Assembly (NCBI GenBank): GCA_022773395.1
Contig: JALFBL010000066.1
Location: 1 to 59,292 of the forward strand
Length of the DNA: 59,292 bases
Reading direction: 5' to 3'
Source: Prevotella sp.
Lineage (GTDB): Bacteria > Bacteroidota > Bacteroidia > Bacteroidales > Bacteroidaceae
In this document: positions 16,182 to 25,569 of the stretch, one piece after another
Layout: every line of letters starts with the position of its first letter
Numbering within the stretch: position 1 is the first letter of the stretch
The notes under the pieces: model-generated
Told to the model about the DNA's origin: nothing
What the model saw: the letters and a program-made list of their open reading frames with translations, nothing else
Database searches by the model: none
Made by a program: the position numbers and the translations under genes

Positions 16182-16300
16182 AGCCGTTGGAGTACAGATG
16201 TTGAAAGCAAAAGTAGAGCATTGGAAAGAATAGAAGATGGACGTTAAAAGCGTAAAGTTAAACATTGGAAAGAACAGAATGAGAAAAGGTTGATGCGCAA

Positions 16301-18160
16301 ATGATGAAGGGCGACTATGAGTTGGAAAAAAGGCGATACGTGATAGGCGGTGTGGCGATAGCCATCATCGTCATCTACCTGATACGTCTTTTTGCCCTTC
16401 AGATTCTCAGCGACGACTATAAGAAGAATGCCGACAGCAACGCTTTCCTCAAGAAGATTGAGTTTCCGGCACGCGGTGTCATCACTGATAGAAATGGCAA
16501 GTTGCTGGTGTATAATCAGCATGCTTACGACCTGATGGTGGTGATGAACGAGGAAAGCGGACGATTGGACACGATGGATTTTTGCAGTGCCTTGGGTATT
16601 ACCAAAGAGTATTTCATCAAGCGGATGGATGAAATAAAAGACCGCTCGAAGAATCCCGGCTATTCAAGATTCACGCAACAGGTGTTTATGAGTCAGCTCT
16701 CCGACAAGGAGTTTAGTGTTTTTCAGGAAAAGATGTACCGTTTTCCGGGCTTTTATGTGCAAAGGCGCAGTCTGCGACAATATGTCTATCCCTATGCGGC
16801 ACATGTGTTGGGAGATGTGGCGGAAGTGTCGGTTTCTGACATTGAGGACGATAAATATTATCAGGCGGGCGACTATATCGGAAAACTCGGTGTGGAGAAA
16901 TCGTATGAAAAGGAGTTGCGTGGCGAGAAAGGCGTTCAGATTTTGTTGCGCGATGCACATGGAAGAGTGCAGGGAAGTTACCAGAACGGGGCATTGGACA
17001 AAAAACCGGTGGCAGGAAAGGATCTTACTTTGAGTATTGACTTGAAGTTGCAAGCCTTGGGAGAGAGGCTGATGGAAGGGAAAATCGGCAGCATCGTGGC
17101 CATCGAACCCTCCACCGGTGAAGTGCTTTGCATGGTGTCATCGCCTACCTACGATCCACGCCTGATGGTGGGACGGCAGCGTGGAAAGCATCACAAGGCC
17201 TTGCAGAGAAACGTATGGAAACCATTGCTCAACCGCTCCATCATGGGGCTATACCCCCCAGGATCCACGTTCAAGATTTCGCAAGGACTCACCTTTGTCA
17301 CGGAAGGAATCCTCAGTCCTTCAAATACACATATCTCTTGTCATCGCGGCTTCTACCATAAAGGATTGCATGTGGGCTGCCATGGGCACGCGTCGCCTGT
17401 CAGTCTGGTGCCTGCCATCAGCACTTCTTGCAACGCATACTTCTGCACGGGTTTGTATTACATGATGTCCAACCGCAAGAAATACAAAACCGTGCAGGAT
17501 GCAATGAATATCTGGCGCGACTATATGGTCAGCATGGGATTCGGCTATAAATTGGGCATCGACTTGCCGGGAGAAAAGCGAGGTATGATTCCCAATGCCC
17601 AATTCTACGACAATGCCTATCATGGCTCGTGGAATGGACTGACCGTCATCAGCATTTCCATCGGGCAAGGCGAGGTAAATCTTACGCCATTGCAAATCGC
17701 CAACTTGGGTGCTACCATCGCCAACCGCGGCTATTTCTATACACCCCACGTTGTAAGGAAAGTGAAAGGGGAGCCGCTGCGCAAGGAATTCAGGGAAAAA
17801 CACTACACGAAAGCCAGTCGGTTGGCATATGATTACGTGGTCAAAGGCATGCGCTCTGCTGTTCTCGGGGGCACGTGTCGGCATTTGAACCGTCCCGACA
17901 TCATCATCTGCGGAAAGACGGGCACTGCACAGAACCGCGGCCATGACCACTCCGCTTTTATGGGATTTGCCCCTATGGACAAGCCTCGGATAGCCATCGC
18001 CGTTTACGTGGAAAACGGCGGAAACGGTGCCGACATTGCCGTACCTCTTGCCGGCTTAATGATGGAACAATATCTTCACGGGAAACTTTCCGACGCTTCG
18101 GGCAAGCGGGCAAATGATTTCCAGCATAGACGAATAGCTTATGGTTCGACAAACAGATAA
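16301..18160 (+). CDS. mrdA: Penicillin-binding protein 2 (elongation transpeptidase)
   Basis: This class B penicillin-binding protein cross-links peptidoglycan during elongation and works with RodA. The 619-residue product has an N-terminal membrane helix (about 14-32), a pedestal domain containing FPARGVITDRNGKLL, and the transpeptidase domain. The active-site motifs are all present: PPGSTFK (S322, K325), SCN (376-378) and KTGT (539-542). The 3' end overlaps rodA by 20 bases, which suggests coupled synthesis. Confidence 0.95.
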   Translation: MMKGDYELEKRRYVIGGVAIAIIVIYLIRLFALQILSDDYKKNADSNAFLKKIEFPARGVITDRNGKLLVYNQHAYDLMVVMNEESGRLDTMDFCSALGITKEYFIKRMDEIKDRSKNPGYSRFTQQVFMSQLSDKEFSVFQEKMYRFPGFYVQRRSLRQYVYPYAAHVLGDVAEVSVSDIEDDKYYQAGDYIGKLGVEKSYEKELRGEKGVQILLRDAHGRVQGSYQNGALDKKPVAGKDLTLSIDLKLQALGERLMEGKIGSIVAIEPSTGEVLCMVSSPTYDPRLMVGRQRGKHHKALQRNVWKPLLNRSIMGLYPPGSTFKISQGLTFVTEGILSPSNTHISCHRGFYHKGLHVGCHGHASPVSLVPAISTSCNAYFCTGLYYMMSNRKKYKTVQDAMNIWRDYMVSMGFGYKLGIDLPGEKRGMIPNAQFYDNAYHGSWNGLTVISISIGQGEVNLTPLQIANLGATIANRGYFYTPHVVRKVKGEPLRKEFREKHYTKASRLAYDYVVKGMRSAVLGGTCRHLNRPDIIICGKTGTAQNRGHDHSAFMGFAPMDKPRIAIAVYVENGGNGADIAVPLAGLMMEQYLHGKLSDASGKRANDFQHRRIAYGSTNR

Positions 18161-19610
18161 ACAACCCAGTGTTCTCCGGTCGTTGGACTGGTGGACCATA
18201 CTCATCTATTTGGCACTGCTCGCTTTTGGTTGGATCAGTGTCTGCGGTGCCAGTTACACCTATGGCGACACCGACATATTCAGTTTGGACACCCGTTCAG
18301 GCATGCAAATTGTTTGGATAGGCACTTCCATCGTCTTGGGTTTCGTGTTACTGATGCTCGATGACCGCTTCTACGACACGTTCGCCTTCTTCATATACGG
18401 TGCGTTGGTATTATTGCTGATTGCCACCATCTTCAATCCCCATGAAATCAAAGGTTCCCGTTCGTGGTTGGTTTTAGGCCCTGTGCGTTTGCAACCGGCC
18501 GAGTTTGCCAAATTTGCCACAGCTTTGGCTGTTTCCAAGCTCATGAGCACTTACGGCTTTATGATGGGCAATTGGAAACATTTCGCTGCAGCCTGCGGAG
18601 TGGTTCTGCTTCCGATGCTGTGCATTGTCATGCAGAAAGAAACGGGTTCAGCACTCGTTTATTTCTCATTTTTCCTCATGTTCTATCGCGAGGGAATGGC
18701 CGGAAGCATTCTTTTCACAGCCGTTGCGATGGTCATCTATTTTGTTGTGGGCATCCGCTTTGAAGATGTGATGCTCTGGTCAACGCCCACTTCCGTGGGA
18801 AAGTTCACCGTTTTGCTTTTGGTGCAAATTTTCACGGCCTCCATGGTATATGTGTATTGCCAGAACAGGAAACAGTTTTGGCAGATTCTGCTTTACACAT
18901 TGGGTATCACCGTTGCATCGCTGCTCTTTTCCAGGTTTGTCATTCCCTTCGACGTGGTGTGGGTGCAGACGGCTCTCACAGCATTCCTGATAGGCTTTTT
19001 GGTCTATGAAGGCTTGGGCACGCGCGTTCGCCACTATTTTTTCATCGCCCTGTTTGCCGTGGGATCCGTGCTCTTTTTCAATCTCGCCGATTATGTGCTC
19101 AACGATGTGATGCAGCCTCATCAGCGTGTTCGCATCAACGTGTTGTTGGGATTGGACGAAGATTTGTCGGGTGCGGGCTATAATGTCCATCAGAGCGAGA
19201 TTGCTATCGGTTCGGGAGGCCTGCAGGGAAAAGGATTCCTCAATGGCACGCAAACAAAGTTGAAATTTGTGCCTGAGCAGGACACCGACTTCATTTTCTG
19301 CACGGTGGGCGAAGAAGAAGGATTCTTGGGCAGTTCTTTCGTGCTGCTGTTGTTTTTGGCATTGATTCTCAGGCTCATCAAGTTGGCCGAGCGGCAGACG
19401 TTCAAATTCGGCCGGGTGTATGGTTATAGCGTACTCAGCATATTTCTTTTCCACGTCTTTATCAATGTAGGCATGGTGTTGGGGCTTACTCCCGTCATCG
19501 GCATTCCCCTGCCGTTCTTCAGTTACGGCGGCTCGTCCTTGTGGGGATTCACGTTCCTGCTGTTCATTTTCCTGCGCATAGATGCCGGCAGAAATCTCAT
19601 TCGGACGTAA
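18141..19610 (+). CDS. rodA: Peptidoglycan glycosyltransferase RodA (SEDS family)
   Basis: RodA polymerises glycan strands with PBP2. The 489-residue protein has about ten membrane helices and the SEDS landmarks GSRSWLVLGPVRLQPAEFAK, QKETGSALVYFSFF, GLQGKGFLNGTQTKLKFVPE, QDTDFIFCTVGEEEGFLG and GIPLPFFSYGGSSLWG. It overlaps the PBP2 gene and ends the cluster, facing gldH tail to tail. Confidence 0.96.
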   Translation: MVRQTDKQPSVLRSLDWWTILIYLALLAFGWISVCGASYTYGDTDIFSLDTRSGMQIVWIGTSIVLGFVLLMLDDRFYDTFAFFIYGALVLLLIATIFNPHEIKGSRSWLVLGPVRLQPAEFAKFATALAVSKLMSTYGFMMGNWKHFAAACGVVLLPMLCIVMQKETGSALVYFSFFLMFYREGMAGSILFTAVAMVIYFVVGIRFEDVMLWSTPTSVGKFTVLLLVQIFTASMVYVYCQNRKQFWQILLYTLGITVASLLFSRFVIPFDVVWVQTALTAFLIGFLVYEGLGTRVRHYFFIALFAVGSVLFFNLADYVLNDVMQPHQRVRINVLLGLDEDLSGAGYNVHQSEIAIGSGGLQGKGFLNGTQTKLKFVPEQDTDFIFCTVGEEEGFLGSSFVLLLFLALILRLIKLAERQTFKFGRVYGYSVLSIFLFHVFINVGMVLGLTPVIGIPLPFFSYGGSSLWGFTFLLFIFLRIDAGRNLIRT

Positions 19611-19701
19611 ACTTTCTTCCATGCCCTGGGCTTTCAAAGATGAAGTTGAAGCCTGCTGCCAATGATGTGCGGGCAGTTTGGCGATGATGCCCGGAACCGC
19701 C

Positions 19702-20211
19702 TTAAACGATGTTTAGGTCAGTTTGTCCTGTTGGTTTCTTTTTTATCTTGAATCCCACATCCGATATGCCGGGCAGCGTTTCCCTTCTCATGGCATGCCT
19801 GATGCTCACTTGCAGTGAATCGCCACGGTTCAGGCGGATGTCCTTCAAAGGAAATTTGTATTGGTAAAAGTTCACCCCATTGCCTTTGATGTATCCTTTC
19901 TGGTTTGTCAGTTCACATCTGATGGTGTCCGTCATGACGATATTCGACGGGTACAACCGCTGTTCAATCACCAGCGAAATACTTCTGAAAGGGAACGATT
20001 CGTCGGTGCGCAGTCCCACCTCCATGCGGAAATCTCCTGCGTGCGGCATCTTGGGAACGCTGAAAAACAAGGTGTCGTTCTTTTCCCAGCCCGCCAATGG
20101 CGTATGTTGGTATTTGTCGTACACCGTCTTGAACTCGCACGAGGTCAAGAGGGCTGCCATTGATAAAACAGCAGCCCCTATATATAATAAGGTGTACGCT
20201 CTCCTTTTCAT
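19702..20211 (-). CDS. gldH: Gliding-motility-type lipoprotein GldH
   Basis: GldH is a Bacteroidetes lipoprotein first found through gliding motility mutants; many non-gliding members keep it. The 169-residue product has a lipoprotein signal (hydrophobic IGAAVLSMAALL, then TSC lipobox). It then has the family pattern FKTVYDKYQHTPLAGWEKND with beta-rich stretches, ending in SDVGFKIKKKP. Its start overlaps the ricT-like gene's stop (ATGA). Confidence 0.88.
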   Translation of the reverse strand: MKRRAYTLLYIGAAVLSMAALLTSCEFKTVYDKYQHTPLAGWEKNDTLFFSVPKMPHAGDFRMEVGLRTDESFPFRSISLVIEQRLYPSNIVMTDTIRCELTNQKGYIKGNGVNFYQYKFPLKDIRLNRGDSLQVSIRHAMRRETLPGISDVGFKIKKKPTGQTDLNIV

Positions 20212-21539
20212 TCTTTCTTTTCCTTTTGTCCGTTGCCTGCCGACTGTCGGTTGTTGCGTGCACCGCGTGGAGACCGTTGTCCGCTCTGCGGCTGTTGCCT
20301 TTGCCTGCGTTCCTGAGCGTTCTGCCCTTCCGGTCGGTTTGTCCGGTTTTCGGTTCGGTTGGGTCGTCCCTCCGGTTTGTTTGTCCGGTTCTCCTGCTTG
20401 TTGGGCTGTCCTTCCGGTTTGTTCGGCTTTTTCCCCTTGTTTCCGTTTTTCCGTTTCTTGTTTTTGTTCTTGTCAAATCGCGTGATGCTTTCACCGGCCA
20501 GCAAGTCCACCGGTCTTTCCTGTTCCCTCTCCGTGTGGTCATCCGTCAGCGACAGCGGGTGTTCGCCCCTTTTGTTCATTTCGATTACCTGCAGGGCACG
20601 CTCTGCCGAGATGGTTTCCAGATTGGCGGCCACGTTCTTGTCGGTGGAGTAGGTGACCAGTCCGGCCAATATGTCCGTCTTGAATATGTAGTAGTCGCTG
20701 TCTTTGGTGTGCAGCACCATTTCCTTGCTCGGCATGCGTCTTCCGGCTTCCATATAATTGTCCACCTCGTAGTTCAGGCAGCATTTCAGTTTGGCGCACA
20801 TGCCCGCCAGTTTCTGTGGATTCAGTGAGATGTCCTGAAAGCGGGCAGCGTTGGTGCTCACGCTCACAAAGTTTTTCATCCATGTGGCACAGCACAGTTC
20901 TCGCCCACACGGTCCCGTTCCGCCAATGCGGCCCGCTTCTTGTCGGGCACCGATCTGTTTCATCTCGATTCTCACATGGAATGTTGCCGCCAGATCCTTG
21001 ATCAGTTGGCGGAAATCCACACGTTCGTCGGCAATGTAATAGAAAATCGCCTTGTTGCCGTCGCCCTGGTATTCCACGTCGCCAATCTTCATCTGCAGCC
21101 CCAGATCCTTTGCTATCTGCCGGCTCTGAATCATGGTGGAATGTTCCCTGCTCTTCGCTTCGTGGTATTTGTCCATGTCGGTTTGCTTGGCAATCCGGTA
21201 GATGCGCTTGATGTCGTCTGCCGATTTCAGGTTGGCTTTCTTTATTTGCAGTTTCACCAGTCGTCCTGTCAGCGTCACCACCCCAATGTCGTGTCCCGGA
21301 TTAGCCTCTACCGCCACCACGTCTCCTTTCTTGAGTTCCAGGTTGTTCACGTTGTGGTAATAGCCCTTGCGGGTGTTTTTGAACTGCACCTCCACCAGAT
21401 CCGTGCTCTCGTCGTTTTCCGGCACATCCGCCAGCCAGTCGTATGTGTTCAGCTGCATGTTCTGCCGTCCGCAGCCCTTGTGACACAGTCCGCGCGCGCA
21501 TCCTGCACCTATTTTGTATTTCAAGTTCTTGTAATCCAC
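20208..21539 (-). CDS. PSP1-domain protein (RicT/YaaT-like) with long basic tail
   Basis: The conserved part (about 1-325) matches RicT/YaaT: an N-terminal cysteine cluster (CARGLCHKGCGRQ, 14-26), the PSP1 fold, and CGRELCCATW (211-220) with MCAKLKCCLNYE. RicT proteins act in RNA turnover in Bacillus; the role in Bacteroidales is unclear. From about residue 355 the protein becomes a low-complexity basic tail with repeats such as NKPEGRPN and NRTNRPEGQ, then R/Q/G-rich sequence to residue 443. The tail is probably disordered and may bind RNA. It sits between holB and gldH. Confidence 0.9.
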   Translation of the reverse strand: MDYKNLKYKIGAGCARGLCHKGCGRQNMQLNTYDWLADVPENDESTDLVEVQFKNTRKGYYHNVNNLELKKGDVVAVEANPGHDIGVVTLTGRLVKLQIKKANLKSADDIKRIYRIAKQTDMDKYHEAKSREHSTMIQSRQIAKDLGLQMKIGDVEYQGDGNKAIFYYIADERVDFRQLIKDLAATFHVRIEMKQIGARQEAGRIGGTGPCGRELCCATWMKNFVSVSTNAARFQDISLNPQKLAGMCAKLKCCLNYEVDNYMEAGRRMPSKEMVLHTKDSDYYIFKTDILAGLVTYSTDKNVAANLETISAERALQVIEMNKRGEHPLSLTDDHTEREQERPVDLLAGESITRFDKNKNKKRKNGNKGKKPNKPEGQPNKQENRTNKPEGRPNRTENRTNRPEGQNAQERRQRQQPQSGQRSPRGARNNRQSAGNGQKEKKE

Positions 21540-21627
21540 TGTTCTAAAAATTATATGTTAATCTGTATATCGAGTTGTCATGTTCCTTGTTGGGGCAGCG
21601 GTGGTGTTGCCCCGTGGGCGTTGTTCC

Positions 21628-22767
21628 TCATTTTTGCAGCAGCAGGAGGGTTACTTGCAGTGCCAGGTCGAAGAACACGATTTTGGGATTGGCGTTCTGT
21701 GCGATGTCGCGTATGGTTTTTGAGAACAGTTCCGCCATTTCCACCACATTCGCCTCGTTGATGAATTTGGCGAAGTTTCTGGCAAAATCCTCCTCCCCCT
21801 GCGTCATGTAGATGAGTTCCGGCCGGCCGAAATTGTACATGAAGTTCTCCCTGACCAGTCTCAGGAAGTAGGTCATCATGCGTTTCTGTTTCTCCCGTCC
21901 GTAGCCTGCCACCGTTTCGCTCCATTTTTTCAGTTCCTTCACGTTGCGCATGTATGCCAGGCGCATCAGCATGATGAACACGTCCAGAAACTGCCGGTTT
22001 TCGTTTCCCGCATCCAGTTCTTCGAGCGCTTTCAGCCAGTTTCCGTTGGCCGTGCGTGCAATGCGGTGCGCCGAGCTTTCGTCAATGCCCCTTTGTTGCA
22101 CCAATGCCTTTACCATGGTTTCCGTCCCGATTCTTTTGAAATCTATGCGTTGCGTGCGGCTTCTGATGGTTTCTATCAGCCGTTCCGGTTCCTCGCACAC
22201 CATGATGAACACCGTTTGCCGTGGCGGTTCTTCTATCAGTTTCAGCAGTTTGTTGGCACATTCGGCATTCATTCTTTCAGGCAGCCATATTATGCACACC
22301 TTGTACCCCCCCCTACTGGATTTCAGCGACAGTTTGCGTGCCAGTTCATCGCTCTCGCCGGCATAGATTACGGCCTGCTGATTGGCAGCGTGCATCTGTT
22401 CCAGCCATTGGTCGATCGAGAAATAAGGCCCCTGCATCAGCAGTGTGTTCCATTCTTGGGCAAAGTCGTCGCTCACCATCTTGTGGTCGGCACTTGTGCC
22501 CGCAGGCTTGATGACGGGATAAGAGAAGTGCAGGTCGGGATGCTGCCATTTCCTGAGCATCACGCATGACTTGCATTCGTTGCAGGCCTGTTTCTCCCTG
22601 TTCCTGTTCTCGCACAAGAGATAAGAGGCGTATGCCATGGCCATGGCCATTTTGCCGCATCCTGCCGGACCGCAGAACAGCAGCGCATGCGGCAGACGGC
22701 CTTTTTCCACCATCTGCACAAGCCTTGCCCGGATCTCTTCCTGTCCTATCACTTCGTCGAATCGCAT
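21628..22767 (-). CDS. holB: DNA polymerase III subunit delta-prime
   Basis: This is an AAA+ clamp-loader subunit of 379 residues when started at the ATG at 22767 (MRFDEVIGQEEI, the usual N-terminus). The upstream frame to 22884 is not conserved in character. It has the zinc-binding cysteines (CNECKSCVMLRKWQHPD) and the delta-prime/gamma pattern LLKLIEEPPRQT. The P-loop reads GPAGCGKMAM, with methionine where ATP-hydrolysing members have Thr or Ser; that is consistent with delta-prime not being a motor. A -7 box (TAAATTTG) lies at 22795-22788. Confidence 0.9.
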   Translation of the reverse strand: MRFDEVIGQEEIRARLVQMVEKGRLPHALLFCGPAGCGKMAMAMAYASYLLCENRNREKQACNECKSCVMLRKWQHPDLHFSYPVIKPAGTSADHKMVSDDFAQEWNTLLMQGPYFSIDQWLEQMHAANQQAVIYAGESDELARKLSLKSSRGGYKVCIIWLPERMNAECANKLLKLIEEPPRQTVFIMVCEEPERLIETIRSRTQRIDFKRIGTETMVKALVQQRGIDESSAHRIARTANGNWLKALEELDAGNENRQFLDVFIMLMRLAYMRNVKELKKWSETVAGYGREKQKRMMTYFLRLVRENFMYNFGRPELIYMTQGEEDFARNFAKFINEANVVEMAELFSKTIRDIAQNANPKIVFFDLALQVTLLLLQK

Positions 22768-23031
22768 AGCCTGTTCACATTTGGTTGCAAATTTACGGAA
22801 AAACGATGTAAATAACGAATGTTCAGCCCATTTATTGGGAGAAGTTTTGCAGGCTTTCTTGTCTTTGCCGCTCATGGCCAGCACCCTGCCTGTGAAACGG
22901 GCGAGGCCTCGGAACCTTCCGGCAAACAGAGCCAGCCAGCGAAAGTTATTGCCCTTTTCCCTGTGTTTGGCACGTGTTTTGCAGGAAGAACATCAACAAA
23001 CCATAAGAAAGAGCATCAACAAGCGATAAGG

Positions 23032-24954
23032 ATGGAGAAAAAAATCATACCCGTGGTGGGAATGGCCTGTTCGGCCTGTTCGGCGAATGTGGAGCGCAAA
23101 CTCAACGCTTTGAAGGGCGTGCAGGCGGCAACAGTGAACCTGCCCGGACGCAGTGTCACGGTGGAATACGACCCGAAGGAAATCACGCCAGAACAGATGA
23201 AGGCGGAAATCAGCGCCATTGGCTACGACCTCGTGATAGAAACCGACCGCTCGGTGGTGGAAATCGAGCGCCACGCCACCGCCGCATTGCAGCAGAAAAC
23301 CCTCGTTTCGTGGCTGCTTTCCCTCCTGTGCATGGCGGTGTCCATGGGGTGGGTAGGCGCAGGAGGGCGCGGAGCGGCCCATCAGGTGGCCATGATGCTG
23401 GCGGCAGCCAACCTGTTGTATGGCGGTAGGCCGTTCTACGTGGCTGCCTGGAAACAGTTGCGTCACGCCACCGCCGGCATGGATGTGCTTGTGGCCTTAT
23501 CTACGGGCATCGCTTTTCTCTTCAGCGTGTTCAATACTTTTTGGGGCGATGCCGTGTGGGGAGTCCGGGGCATGGAATGGCATACTTATTTCGATGCATC
23601 GGGCATGATTGTCACCTTTGTGCTCACCGGCCGCCTGTTGGAAGAAAAGGCCAGAAACGGGGCAGCGGGCAGCATACGCCAGTTGATGGGACTGTCGCCC
23701 CGGACAGCCCGTCTGGTCAGGGGCGAGGAGGTGCAGGACGTGCCCGTTTCCACCATCGGCATCGGCGATGTGCTGGAAGTAAGGGCTGGCGAAAAGGTGC
23801 CGGTGGATGGCGAGGTGGTGAGGGCCGGCAGTTTTATGACGGCCGACGGCGCCTATGTGGATGAGGGTATGATTACGGGAGAGCCTGCCCCCGTGGTGAA
23901 GCGGCAGGGCGCGCTGGTGCTGGCAGGAACGGTGGTGGCACAGGGAAAATTGCGCTTCCGTGCCCGGCAGATTGGCGAAAACACGGCGTTGGCCCACATC
24001 ATACGCATGGTGCAGCAGGCCCAGGGCAGCAAAGCACCCGTGCAACGAGTGGTGGACAAGATGGCAATGGTGTTTGTGCCCGTTGTGGCAGCCATCGCCC
24101 TGCTCACCTTTATACTGTGGTGGATGGTCGGAGGCAGCGAAGCCCTGCCCCAGGCCTTTCTTTCTGCCGTCTCGGTGCTGGTCATCGCCTGTCCCTGCGC
24201 CATGGGACTGGCCACGCCCACGGCCTTGATGGTGGGCATGGGCAAGGCGGCGCAGAACAACGTGCTCATCAAAGATGCCACTGCCTTGGAAGAACTGCGT
24301 AGAGTCGATGCTATGGTCATCGACAAAACCGGCACGCTGACCATTCCCAATCGGGACATTGATTTCACCCGGGCCGACCATCTTCCTTTCGAGCAACGCG
24401 AAACGTTGAAACCCAATGCACGCGAGGCCATGGCAATGCTTCAGGCGCAAGGGGTGGAGGTGTACATGATGAGCGGCGACCGGGAAGAGGCCGTGGCCTA
24501 TTGGGCCGAAAAGGCAGGCATCGGCCACTACCAAAGCAGGGTGATGCCTCAGGACAAGGAAAACCTTGTGCGCCGACTGCAAGCCGAAGGAAAACGGGTG
24601 GCCGTGGTGGGCGATGGCATCAACGACACGCAGGCACTGGCTTCGGCAGACGTGAGCATTGCCATGGGCAGGGGCACCGACGTGGCCATGGATGTGGCTC
24701 AGGTAACGCTCATGGGCGATGACCTCGGCCGTATTCCCCAAGCCATCCTGCTGAGCCGCCAAACAGTGGGCATGATTCGCCAGAACTTGTTCTGGGCGTT
24801 CATCTACAATCTGGTGTGCATCCCCCTGGCGGCCGGCGCGCTCCACATTTTCGGCATCCAGTTCCAAATCACCCCCATGTGGGCGAGTGCCCTCATGGCG
24901 TTTTCGAGCGTGAGCGTGGTGATGAACAGTTTGCGGCTGAAACGCAAGCGGTGA
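23032..24954 (+). CDS. Copper-type (P1B-1) P-type ATPase lacking most of the N-domain
   Basis: The 640-residue product has one heavy-metal-binding domain with GMACSAC (C13, C16), the actuator loop TGEP (282-285), CPC in the transport helix (387-389), DKTGTLT with the phosphorylated D431, GDGIND (527-532), and Cu-type signatures YN and MAFSS in the last helices. Only 50 residues separate D431 from the SGD motif (481-483). In standard members this interval holds an N-domain of well over 100 residues with the HP dipeptide and GxG loop. Neither is visible and the frame is open throughout. I chose the ATG at 23032; upstream frames have no domain. Confidence 0.9.
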   Translation: MEKKIIPVVGMACSACSANVERKLNALKGVQAATVNLPGRSVTVEYDPKEITPEQMKAEISAIGYDLVIETDRSVVEIERHATAALQQKTLVSWLLSLLCMAVSMGWVGAGGRGAAHQVAMMLAAANLLYGGRPFYVAAWKQLRHATAGMDVLVALSTGIAFLFSVFNTFWGDAVWGVRGMEWHTYFDASGMIVTFVLTGRLLEEKARNGAAGSIRQLMGLSPRTARLVRGEEVQDVPVSTIGIGDVLEVRAGEKVPVDGEVVRAGSFMTADGAYVDEGMITGEPAPVVKRQGALVLAGTVVAQGKLRFRARQIGENTALAHIIRMVQQAQGSKAPVQRVVDKMAMVFVPVVAAIALLTFILWWMVGGSEALPQAFLSAVSVLVIACPCAMGLATPTALMVGMGKAAQNNVLIKDATALEELRRVDAMVIDKTGTLTIPNRDIDFTRADHLPFEQRETLKPNAREAMAMLQAQGVEVYMMSGDREEAVAYWAEKAGIGHYQSRVMPQDKENLVRRLQAEGKRVAVVGDGINDTQALASADVSIAMGRGTDVAMDVAQVTLMGDDLGRIPQAILLSRQTVGMIRQNLFWAFIYNLVCIPLAAGALHIFGIQFQITPMWASALMAFSSVSVVMNSLRLKRKR

Positions 24955-24988
24955 GCGTGCCCGTTGCTGCATGGTTATGCAAAAATCC

Positions 24989-25036
24989 TGCCCTTCCATC
25001 CGCTTTTTCTCCTTGGAAAAAGCGGATGGAAGGGCA
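24989..25036. terminator. Very long perfect hairpin after the copper ATPase
   Basis: A 21-base-pair perfect inverted repeat (24989-25009 with 25016-25036, 6-base loop) begins about 35 bases past the ATPase stop. It has no T-run on the plus strand, so it is stronger and longer than an ordinary intrinsic terminator. It might act as a terminator, an mRNA stabiliser or a recombination site. Confidence 0.5.
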
Positions 25037-25171
25037 AGAACCTTGCGGATTTTAACACAAAAGCACCGCTTGTTTCAACAAAACCAATTCCCCGCATGTT
25101 TTCCGCATTTCTTTTGACGTTTTGCAACCGACTGGCAACAAGCAACTTGCAAAATTGTTTCAAACGCCGTT

Positions 25172-25216
25172 TTTCAACGCATCATCCGTTGCACTTCAAG
25201 GCATGATGCGTTGAAA
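25172..25216. repeat. Palindromic intergenic element
   Basis: A 14-base perfect inverted repeat (25172-25185 with 25203-25216, 17-base loop) contains the word CATCATCCGTTGCA. A second inverted copy of its core lies at about 25261-25275 (GCAACGGATGATG). The rest of 25037-25471 has no gene that I can support. Confidence 0.5.
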
Positions 25217-25471
25217 GGCAGCCGTTGATTCCCTGCATGGCAATAGACGGGCGATAATTTTGCAACGGATGATGTTTTGCACGCCCAGCCGGTGCCCGTT
25301 GTCCTCTTCCGGTTGGCGGAAAACTTTTCAAGTCTTCATCGTTTTCCTTCCGTTCATCCCTTGTTTCCCGCTTTTCCGCTGTTCTCTCCATCCCCAAACC
25401 ACCCCGTTTTAACAGTTGAAAGGTTCGTTAATGCCGCGCGAAAACAACAGTTTTCTGAAATTTTTATTCAA

Positions 25472-25506
25472 TTTGTTGCAAATAAAAAAAATATTTTTTA
25501 TCTTTG
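25472..25506 (+). promoter_or_regulatory. Promoter of LRR cassette 1
   Basis: TATCTTTG (25499-25506) is a consensus -7 box, with TTTG at 25472-25475 (23-base spacing). The surrounding 45 bases, including TTTTTATTCAATTTGT and the A-rich run, are nearly the same as the promoter of cassette 2 at 27915-27950. The early leader also shares CCATCTAAC. Confidence 0.65.
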
Positions 25507-25569
25507 CTGCCATCTAACAGGATGATTCGCAGCAGAATCTAACATACACGTGCAGCCCCGACTTTGGCA

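Noticed and set aside
23497..24999. 500-codon minus-strand ORF
   Set aside because: Antisense to the copper ATPase, whose motifs are all in the plus frame; H-rich shadow sequence.
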